Under the pieces are notes generated by a model. That model saw nothing but the letters and a program-made list of their open reading frames with translations, was not told the DNA's origin and did not search any database. A stretch of 15,000 bases of DNA from Trachelipus rathkii (taxonomy: Eukaryota; Arthropoda; Malacostraca; Isopoda; Trachelipodidae). The stretch covers positions 5,001 through 20,000 of the forward strand of contig JABUQX010103658.1 of the NCBI GenBank assembly GCA_015478945.1, read 5' to 3'. The position numbers and the translations under genes are program-made. This document shows, piece by piece, positions 8,949 to 15,000 of this stretch (the stretch's first letter is position 1; every line of letters starts with the position of its first letter).

Positions 8949-9443
8949 GTGCCTTCCCCTACCGAGCCAATATTTCGGGGGGAACCCATTCGCTCACCCC
9001 CACGAAAGATCCCCCATAAACTATACGAGCAAATCAAGGCAGAATTAAATCAGCTGGTAGCAACTGGAGTGTCAAAGCGCACAAACGCCACCTGGGCGTT
9101 CCCGCTCTCAGTTTTAGAAAAAGATAAGGGGAAAGTTCGCTTAGTAACAGACTTTAGACAACTCAACAAAAGCGCTGTAGTCGATGTATTCCAGCTACCA
9201 AACGTACACGATGCCTTGTTCTCATTAAAAGGATGTAAGTATTTTTCAAAGCTTGATTTAACGCAGGCCTTCTACAACATCCCCCTCAATCTTGTTAGTC
9301 AAAAATACTTCAGCATTACAAGTAACTTGGTTACTTTCACTTATACATGCTTACCCCTGGAATTTTTAAACTCACCGTTCTCGTTTCAGAGAAGGGTGAA
9401 TATTCTGCTTTCCGATAAAAAAAAATTGTCATGTCTATATTGA
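8949..9443 (+). pseudogene. pol: Ty3/gypsy reverse transcriptase, fingers and palm motifs 1-A-B, copy B
   Basis: Residues 17-45 (PPRKIPHKLYEQIKAELNQL onward) give the usual RT entry. TWAFPLSVLEKDKGKVRLVT at 48-67 and TDFRQLNK at 67-74 form the fingers. LPNVHDALFSLKGCKYFSKL runs into motif A, KLDLTQAFYNIPL, with the catalytic Asp at 103. TCLPLEFLNSPFSFQRRVN at 133-151 is motif B. The frame is lost in the nine-A run at 9417-9425. The YIDD catalytic box follows at 9436-9447 in the next frame. In a live element the enzyme copies element RNA to cDNA inside the particle. The ATG at 8949 is internal to the polyprotein. Confidence 0.88.
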
Positions 9444-9791
9444 CGACATATTGTTATTTTCGGAAGCGAAGGAAGAGCATGAGAAATTAGTTGAAAGAGT
9501 TTTACAGACATTACAATATTTATTCATCAGTCTGAATCCCAATAAATGCCAAATAGGCGTCGAAGAATTACAATACTTGGACTTTATTATAAATAAAGAC
9601 AGAATCAAACCAAACCCAGATAAAGTCTCAGAAGTCGCTACCTGCGAGAAGCCTAAATTTGTGAGAGAATTCCGCGGTCTTATTGGAAAGCAAAGCTTTT
9701 ATAAAGCAGCATTGCCATGTCTTGCTGATTTGATGGCTCCTCTTACTACTTATTTAAAAGGAAAACCATATGCGAGACGGGGTCCGAAAAG
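9434..9791 (+). pseudogene. pol: RT catalytic box, thumb and connection, copy B
   Basis: After the A-run frameshift this frame opens with YIDDILLFSEAKEEHEKLVE, so motif C with both catalytic Asp codons (9442-9447) is intact. It continues with LNPNKCQIGVEELQYLDFII (motif D/E, normally FLG, here YLD), IKPNPDKVSEV, then REFRGLIGKQSFYKAALPCL and MAPLTTYLKGK. These are the thumb and connection blocks typical of Ty3/gypsy between RT and RNase H. A second frameshift in about 9775-9791 moves the RNase H start (AFSDVRNAL) to another frame, and the open stretch ends artificially at 9819. Confidence 0.85.
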
Positions 9792-9895
9792 GCCTTCTCA
9801 GATGTACGTAATGCTCTAAAAAACGCTTGTACACTCGCCTATACAGGCACTGATACTCACATAAAAATATTTGTACATGCTACGGAAGCGGCAGT

Positions 9896-9903
9896 GGCAT
9901 GAG
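9896..9903. repeat. Target-site duplication, left copy
   Basis: GGCATGAG immediately before the TAGGG end of the insert, identical to 13577-13584. Eight bases is the duplication length of hAT transposons. Confidence 0.85.
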
Positions 9904-9995
9904 TAGGGTTGGGTTTAAAAAAAAACGTGTTCGTTTTTTTTTAAAAAAAACACCGTTTTTTTTTTAAAAAAAACAAAGGCAATTTTTTGTTTTTT
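9904..9995 (+). repeat. hAT left terminal inverted repeat and A/T block arm
   Basis: Starts TAGGGTTGGGTTT and continues as alternating runs of A and T separated by short CG/CACCG/CAAAGGC words. The reverse complement of the right end shows the same layout. The match is exact for the first eight bases and imperfect thereafter. Confidence 0.75.
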
Positions 9996-10200
9996 CTGTT
10001 TCTTTATTTTAAATTACTTATTTTCACTAATATAATCCCAACGACCCACCCCTACCTTTTTAGGGTATACACGCATTAAAATAACTAGTAAATAATCAAT
10101 ATTGGGTAATAAAAGAGGTCATCCATATAATACACGTAGAGTTTAGTACCTTCATACAAGTTTTATTAGTGCTCTACGGCATATAATTATTACATTCAAA
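9996..10200. other. Left internal arm of hAT element
   Basis: AT-rich DNA without an open frame or recognisable motif. Together with the A/T block arm it makes up the left unique part of the hAT element before the TA-rich tract begins. Confidence 0.5.
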
Positions 10201-10420
10201 TGAATCTGATTATTATTAATTATATATATATTATATATATATCATATACTCCTATTTATATAACACAACAACCTTATTTATATAACTTACTCACCTTTAC
10301 TTGCCCCTATACTATATATATACTACTATTACTATATACTATCATACCCTACATATATATTAACCTATAATTACATATATACTATAATACTATACACATA
10401 TATTCTTTCATCCCTACCTT
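10201..10420. repeat. TA-rich tract on the 3' side of LINE copy 2
   Basis: Repeated TATATA, ACTATA and CATATA words, for example near 10221-10243 and 10311-10325. On the minus strand this lies just after the LINE 3' region, where non-LTR elements often carry a simple-repeat tail. It may equally be hAT-internal DNA into which the LINE inserted. Confidence 0.6.
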
Positions 10421-10554
10421 TTGTCCCCAGACTGGTAGTAAGATTGCGTAACAAGCATCAGCAAGAAAAGCACAAAGAATAAGAAAAGCAGTACGAAGAA
10501 TATGACAAAAGTCGAAAAGAAAGCCCAGGCCTTACCCCCTCCCCCTCTGTACCA
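10421..10554 (-). other. LINE copy 2: 3' untranslated region
   Basis: Downstream of the decayed stop on the minus strand lies a GGTACAGAGGGGGAGGGGGT block, then CT-rich DNA (CTTTCTTTTCGACTTTTGTC and so on) and the GGGACAAAAGGTAGGGATG stretch at 10427-10409, which merges into TA-rich DNA. There is no poly(A) tail. The exact 3' end is not fixed. Confidence 0.5.
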
Positions 10555-11160
10555 TTAATTTAGTAGGATCGTCACAGTCAGAAAATCACCTATAGCTTCT
10601 ACGGGACTGTGGACGGGACCTCGCATCAAATGGTAAATGTCCATGTAAGGGTTCATCACTTTGCCCAGGTGGGCATCACAACCATACCCCTTCACTAAAC
10701 CCCGCCATCTCTCTTTTATGCCCACTTTTATTCTCTCGACCTCTGCCAAACTCAACATTCTTGTCTTCCCAGACAGTTCGTTACTCGCACTCGAATCCAC
10801 TTTTTCTCGATCCCCAGCGGTCGGTCTCTTCACACACCGGTCGCCACATCATACTCATCGCTAAAAACGACTAATTCATCTCATCCCTTTCCACATGACC
10901 AAACCATTCTCAAAATACTTTCATTTATTCTCTCGTTTACGCACTTCTTCACACCAACACTCTCTAATAATGCTTCATGTCCTCATTTTTATCATTCTTT
11001 CACACGCAATTAGCATGCCCTAAGATTGTCCCATCTGAACACAATTGAACTTTAGATCTATCTCTTCTTATTCAAGACATAGCGACTCACTATCTATTTC
11101 ATACCGGTAACAACATACCGTCATGTAAGCCTAGCGCACTAAAGACTTAGTCCCCTTTAC
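10555..11160 (-). pseudogene. LINE copy 2: post-RT C-terminal segment and stop-proximal tail
   Basis: On the minus strand KKCVNERINESILR (about 10960-10915) matches the G-V-x-E-R-I-x-E-S-V-L-R-W-F-G-H helix found near the C-terminus of such LINE proteins. RDRPLGIEKKWI and a WRGLVKGYGCDAHLGKVMNP stretch follow in shifting frames. The open frame 10833-10555 ends DIYHLMRGPVHSPVEAIGDF. The 92-codon open frame mixes true phase and shifted phase, so its N-terminal half should not be trusted. The corresponding part of copy 1 is missing, so this is the only record of the family's C-terminus in the window. Confidence 0.65.
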
Positions 11161-13240
11161 ATTCACCAACGATATAATTGCACGAGCCACCTTCCTCCAT
11201 TCACAACTTTCTAATAAACTCTGCCATCATCCGTTCCCTTCTATCCAACATAATACCATCTAAATAATTTAACTCAGACCAAACTTGTCTAGCTGCCTCA
11301 CCATCTAAATAACTTCACACTGAGGATGCCCTCACTCACAACCATAACTTAACTCTCTATCTACGATTTACTTTCAAACGCCATCCTATTTACACACCTG
11401 CCAAACTCTCTCTAACAATCTCTCTCAAACTCTTCAGATTCGCACACCAAAACCAACAATCATCGCAATATAATGGTAGGGCACCTTCACATCATCCTCC
11501 ATCATTCCTAGGCAAAGACCTACACTTATCCTGTCACGCACCCACCTTCAATTCTTTCATAACCCTATACATATAACAAATTGATATAACCAAGGAGACA
11601 ACACAACCCTGCCTCACATCGCTATTAAACTAAACCACACTTTTGACACCAAATATATTCTTACACACGCCTCACTCATACATCATACATACCATACTTT
11701 TGATTCCATTCAGACCTATCACAACACCCCTTATATCACTAACTGCACATAAGCACTTCGCTATTAACCCTAATCATACGCCCTGTTTGCAAATCCATAA
11801 AACTAAATAAATTTATTCTTCCCGGCTCCCATCACTTTTCTCTATCATTATGCTTCATATGCTAAAGAACTTTAATCCACAAACCCAACACGCCATCCTC
11901 ACTATCTCAAACGCACCCATTGTTCTTTCACCAATCGTCATTCAGAGTCACTCGCCGACACTCTTTCGACCCCAAAACACCAGCATTTTCTATCCCTACA
12001 ACACTCAATAAACAAATTACCCTCATAATTTCTACAGTTCCCTTTATCTTCTCCCTTATATAAAGGTACTATTCCTGCTCTCCTACAATCCCTCGGGAAA
12101 GATACCCTCCATAAACGCTTTATTACACAACTTCAAGATCCATATTTAATTCACCATCTCGCCTCCGTTCTTGATCATTTCACCAGTAATTTTCATCTAT
12201 ACCTGCCGATTTACCATTCTTACACTTTCTCACTCTACCCATCTTTATCTTAAAGGAGTAATTACCTCATTCACAAAAATACCTATTCCTTCTTCGGCCA
12301 TCAAACCCACAACAGTCATTATCACCATCTTTATTACTGCCAATATTATACAGATTTTCAAAGTGTTCTTCATTCACTCCACTCATAACCAATTTCATCA
12401 TGTTACAAAAAATCCATCTATTCATTATTCCTGAGCAGCGTTCCCCTTATTTCTAATTCTTAACCTTTCGCGCTTCCTTCCAAAAGACCTTCCTATTCCC
12501 TTGTATGTCCCAATTCATCCCCCCTCTTCCAACTAGTTCATTTTACCTCCTTTTCTCTTAGACTTCATAACTTTTTCCTTTGTCATTTTACTTAACAATT
12601 AATTGTTAATTTCAAAGCATCTTTCCTTTGAAACTTCATCATATTGCTTTTAGTAGCATTTCAAACCACAGGCCTCTTTTTTACTTTAACCACTTGCATC
12701 ACCTCTTCATTCCACCAATCCTGTTAGCATTCTTACTTCCTAATTTTAGCACTCCACATACTTCTTTTGCACTGCTAACAAAATTGCTTACTTCATTTGC
12801 TAACAGATTTATTCAGTTTCAAACTTGTTCACATTCAATCTGATTCAATCTGACGAGCGTTCTTACATACTTATGCTTATTACCCGCTGTTAACCTAAAC
12901 TCTCACATTTAATTATATTACCCATTCCTTCATATACCTTCCTTCTCCATCCATCCCCACTAACATTAATGAAGAGACACAACATAATGATCCGATATCC
13001 CATTCCTAAACCCCTCACTGATTCAACATCCAACACATACTTGAACATCTTCAACAACACAACAATCAATCATACTTTTCACTTCGATATCCTCTCTACC
13101 TACAAGCCAACTCTAGAAAACTTATGAATACTCTTGTGTTTAAAGAAAGTCATTTACTTACACACATACCTCTCCCCTCATACAGAAATCAATCACCTTC
13201 CTCCATTCTTATTTTCTCCTACGAACACCCCAAAACGCAC
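11160..13240 (-). pseudogene. LINE copy 2: RT, linker and partial endonuclease
   Basis: Base-level similarity to copy 1 is clear in several blocks. The ACCAACGATATAATTGCACG stretch at 11165 matches 4377. The CCATAAAAC-type motif A region lies near 11790. The GTACTATTCCTGCTCTCCTAC block at about 12066 matches about 5270. The CTTAACCTTTCGCGCTTCC linker at about 12463 matches about 5704. The TGAATACTCTTGTGTTTAAAG endonuclease block at 13124 matches 6353. Frames change constantly, so no catalytic box can be read intact. The plus-strand open frames in this interval are antisense shadows. Confidence 0.68.
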
Positions 13241-13269
13241 CTCGTTATACCATACCTTTTTTTATGGTC

Positions 13270-13375
13270 ATATATTAACTATTATATATATACTACTATA
13301 TATATATATATATATATATATTCATATTATATATATATTATATATACTATATATACATATATAACCACTGTAATA
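13270..13375. repeat. TA-dinucleotide tract on the 5' side of LINE copy 2
   Basis: Includes a near-pure TA run at about 13299-13320 and further ATATAT words to 13372. It mirrors the TA-rich tract on the other side of LINE copy 2. Confidence 0.8.
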
Positions 13376-13489
13376 TTACCTAAATATCCGATTATAGTAC
13401 ATATTTACAGGCTACGAATGGGGTATGTGGTACTATTGTATAATTTAAAACATCTTTAATATACATAAAAAGAGGTAATTTTAATAAAA
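13376..13489. other. Right internal arm of hAT element
   Basis: AT-rich DNA between the TA tract and the right terminal arm. No coding frame with recognisable content and no RNA gene. Confidence 0.5.
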
Positions 13490-13576
13490 AACAAAAAAAA
13501 AACATTTTGTTTTAAAAAAAAAGTGTTTTTTTTAAAAAAAAAACACATTAAAAAAACCGTTTTTTTCACAACCCTA
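13490..13576 (-). repeat. hAT right terminal inverted repeat and A/T block arm
   Basis: Ends CACAACCCTA. Its reverse complement starts TAGGGTTGTG and then gives the same alternation of A and T runs separated by CGG, GTG and CAC words seen at the left end. This pairs it with 9904-9995. Confidence 0.75.
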
Positions 13577-13584
13577 GGCATGAG
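13577..13584. repeat. Target-site duplication, right copy
   Basis: GGCATGAG, identical to 9896-9903, directly after the CCCTA end of the insert. Joining the flanks at this repeat restores the RNase H phase. Confidence 0.85.
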
Positions 13585-13935
13585 TAATAATGGAAGATGA
13601 TAAAAAAGCAGGTCCTTCGCATTTTACAGTACTGTTTTCTCCAGTACAGAACAAAGGTATGATCGATACAAATAAACATTTATTTTGCCTCGCTAAGATG
13701 TTAAAGCGCTATGGATACATGCTAGTTGGAAGAAAAATAACTATATACACACACGCGAAGGAGCTGATTACAAAATAAAACAAAGTGAATGATAGCTGTA
13801 ACCAGAATGCTAGAGAAGTCAGACAACTAAACTTATTAAGCTCTTATAATGTGTCTTTGAAGCATATTGCAAAGAAGGAAAACTCGCTTTCTGAATATTT
13901 AATAGTGAACAACTCTGTTGCAATAAATGCTCACA

Positions 13936-14246
13936 CACATACCGACAAGCAAGAAGCTACGACGGTACGAACGAACAAAGGGGCGGAGTCAGCCAACTCA
14001 CCCGCCAATCACCGCGCATTTAACAAAGAAGAGGGAGACAAGCATCTGAATGAGACCTTTAAATCAGACCATTTAAATTTTAAATGACATAGACTTCAGG
14101 CGATAGATCGCATAGAAAATGAAAAAGTCTTGTTGCAAGAGTGGAGAAGCAAGCTGAATGAACAGTCAGATAGTAATCTGGATACTAATGAAATATTCGA
14201 AACAAAAACTGTGAATTTAATTACAAGTTGTAATTAGAGGAACAAA
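13936..14246 (+). pseudogene. Polar tether between RNase H and integrase, copy B
   Basis: Same phase as RNase H and integrase, with a TGA at 14085-14087 and a TAG at 14235-14237. Composition is strongly charged and low in hydrophobic residues: NAHTHTDKQEATTV, a GAESANSP-type patch, then KEEGDKHLNE and IDRIENEKVLLQEWRSKLNE, which may be helical. Ty3/gypsy elements have some connection before the integrase zinc-binding domain. About 150 residues from SEYLI to the KFWYEKKG block is long by my impression. No domain recognised. Confidence 0.55.
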
Positions 14247-14965
14247 TTGATAATTGAGAAATTCATGAAAAGAATAGATTACAAACAAATAAGTGAGAAA
14301 CAAGTGGATGATGAATATATAAAGTCGATGTTAAAGAACAAAGAAACCAGGGTCTTAAAAATCATTAAACAAAAATTCTGGTATGAAAAGAAAGGGATAA
14401 GAGTGTATATTGATGTTTCTTTGGGCTATGCACGCGTAGTCTTACCAGAAGCATGCGTTGATAACGTCATAAGAATATTCCACTTGCAGGGTCATTTAGG
14501 AATCAACAGAAAGCAAATTGCAATAAAATCAGAGTTTGTGTTTAAGAGTATTCATGCAAGAGTGAAAAACGTAGTGAGTGCTTGTGATCAATGTCAATTG
14601 AATAAGGTAGGAGGATCGATAAATCCTGAATATGGAAAATACAAAGAAGTGTCTTATAAATTTGAAACCATCAATGCGGATATAGTAAAATTACCTGTGT
14701 GTCAAGGATACAAATACTTATTTACCTTAATAGATAGGTACAGAAGCTTTCTATGGGCCATACTTTTGAAGGAAATTACCAAAGAGAACGTCGTTAAAGT
14801 GCTTTTACATGAGATATTTCCCTTTATAGGTGTTCGAGATGCCATCGTAACAGATAAAGAGGGTGTATTACATCTCACCTGTTTGAGGATGTATGTAAGC
14901 TGATTGGCACCCGGCAATTTACGACCTCTAGTTATAATCCTGAGGGTAACGGAAAAGAAAAGTAG
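14247..14965 (+). pseudogene. pol: Ty3/gypsy integrase, copy B (3' end outside window)
   Basis: FWYEKKGIRVYI (residues 44-55 from the ATG) precedes the zinc-binding HHCC domain: His79, His83 (FHLQGHLG), Cys113 and Cys116 (ACDQCQ). The catalytic core follows, with Asp145 (INADIVKLP), GYKYLFTLIDRYRSFLWA at 154-171 and Asp203 (IVTDKEG). A frameshift at about 14855-14864 ends this frame at 14903. The next frame continues SHLFEDVCKLIGTRQF, then SSYNPEGNG, up to a TAG at 14963-14965. A GAAAA duplication there shifts the frame before the catalytic Glu block (EAQHRIL). In a live element it would insert cDNA into the genome. The ATG at 14247 is internal to the polyprotein, after the TAG at 14235. Confidence 0.87.
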
Positions 14966-15000
14966 AAGCCCAACACCGCATCCTGTTATTTTGTTTAAGG

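Larger units (their letters stand above)
10421..13240 (-). mobile_element. Non-LTR retrotransposon (LINE) copy 2, 5'-truncated, inside the hAT element
   Basis: Parallel to LINE copy 1 and on the same strand. Shared landmarks include the CTAGCGCACTAAAGACTTAG block (11131-11150, against about 4345-4364 in copy 1), the RT region around 11470-12170, the linker around 12440-12720 and the endonuclease piece around 13120-13200. It keeps the C-terminal end and 3' region that copy 1 lacks. It breaks off in the endonuclease domain at about 13230-13240, the ordinary 5' truncation of incomplete target-primed reverse transcription. Frequent small indels make it more decayed than copy 1 by eye. Confidence 0.78.
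9904..13576. mobile_element. hAT-like DNA transposon, probably non-autonomous, carrying LINE copy 2
   Basis: The 3673-bp insert begins TAGGGTTG and ends with its reverse complement, CAACCCTA. It is flanked by the perfect 8-bp repeat GGCATGAG. The TAGGG end fits the YARNG terminal consensus of hAT elements and the duplication length agrees. The duplicated site departs from the loose hAT preference nTnnnnAn at position 2 but fits at position 7. No transposase reading frame is seen. Apart from LINE copy 2 it holds only AT-rich arms and TA-rich tracts, so the original element was probably a short non-autonomous one of roughly 0.5-0.8 kb, depending on where the LINE ends. Confidence 0.82.
9792..13935 (+). 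pseudogene. pol: RNase H domain of copy B, split by the hAT insertion
   Basis: The left part (9792-9903) reads AFSDVRNALKNACTLAYTG and IKIFVHATEAAVA, then a TGA at 9900-9902 inside the target duplication. The right part (13585-13935) resumes in the same phase: VIMEDDKKAGPSHFTVLFSP, GYMLVGRKITIYTHAKELI, TAA at 13776-13778, then AREVRQLNLLSSYNVSLKHI and KKENSLSEYLI. The family has DAS...G early and TDHKPL late. Here both Asp positions read His (FVHAT, YTHAK), and the Glu of the YSTTEKE block reads Lys/His (TNKHL). The domain is thus catalytically lost as well as interrupted. In live elements it removes RNA from the RNA-DNA hybrid. Confidence 0.82.
7441..15000 (+). mobile_element. Ty3/gypsy LTR-retrotransposon, copy B (interrupted by hAT at 9904-13576; runs off window)
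   Basis: Domain order is AAT array, Asn-rich segment, protease, linker, RT with YIDD, RNase H, polar tether, integrase with HHCC and DDE residues. Protease-RT-RNaseH-integrase is the Ty3/gypsy order, as opposed to Ty1/copia, in which integrase precedes RT. The Gag part is missing at the left, where LINE copy 1 abuts. The integrase C-terminus and 3' LTR lie beyond the window. Excluding the hAT insert, about 3.9 kb of this copy is present. Frameshifts at 9417-9425, about 9775-9791, about 14855-14864 and about 14951-14965, plus several stops, make it inactive. Confidence 0.88.

Noticed and set aside
9904..9917. Telomere-like TAGGGTTGGGTTT
   Set aside because: Occurs once, not in tandem, and is mirrored as the inverted end of the hAT insert with a target duplication, so it is a transposon end.
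10661..10864. Plus-strand open frame of 67 codons
   Set aside because: Antisense to the LINE copy 2 C-terminal segment.
12171..13459. Plus-strand open frames (12171-12434, 12628-12843, 13124-13459, 13134-13364)
   Set aside because: Antisense to LINE copy 2 or translations of TA repeats.
14702..14917. Minus-strand open frame of 71 codons
   Set aside because: Antisense to the integrase core.

Overview
This window looks like repeat-dense, AT-rich animal nuclear DNA, most likely from an arthropod and possibly a decapod crustacean. The arthropod guess rests on my recognition of the repeat families and was not checked by a search. There are no prokaryotic operons, Shine-Dalgarno sites, tRNAs, rRNAs or CRISPR arrays, and I find no intact host gene. 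Nearly every coding-like stretch is a decayed piece of a mobile element. The window is best read as layered insertions.

Layout. (1) 1-963 (+): end of a broken copy of a multicopy arthropod protein family that may be an RNase-H-fold (DDE-type) transposase relative. (2) 1415-3545 (+): Ty3/gypsy LTR-retrotransposon fragment, copy A: Gag zinc-finger-like segment, a long AAT array reading as poly-asparagine, an Asn-rich segment, protease, and the first part of reverse transcriptase (RT), where it stops abruptly. (3) 3546-4224: mostly featureless AT-rich DNA with one 12-bp inverted repeat and one unrecognised short ORF. (4) about 4225-7378 (-): decayed endonuclease-RT non-LTR retrotransposon (LINE), copy 1, which has its 5' side but lacks its 3' end. 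(5) 7441 to the window end (+): copy B of the same Ty3/gypsy family: degenerate TAA array, Asn-rich segment, protease, RT, RNase H, a long polar tether and integrase, running off the right edge. (6) 9904-13576: a hAT-like DNA transposon inserted in the RNase H region of copy B, with a perfect 8-bp target-site duplication. (7) about 10420-13240 (-): LINE copy 2, same family as copy 1, 5'-truncated, lying inside the hAT element.

Relative order of events: Ty3/gypsy copy B, then the hAT insertion, then (most simply) LINE copy 2 into the hAT. Removing the hAT and one duplication copy restores the RNase H reading phase. Apart from in-frame stops, one frame then runs from about 9792 to about 14860. 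All elements here carry stops, frameshifts or lost catalytic residues, so none should be active. Two observations deserve most attention: the AAT array that continues in frame into an Asn-rich retroelement segment present in both copies, and the cleanly dated nested insertion.
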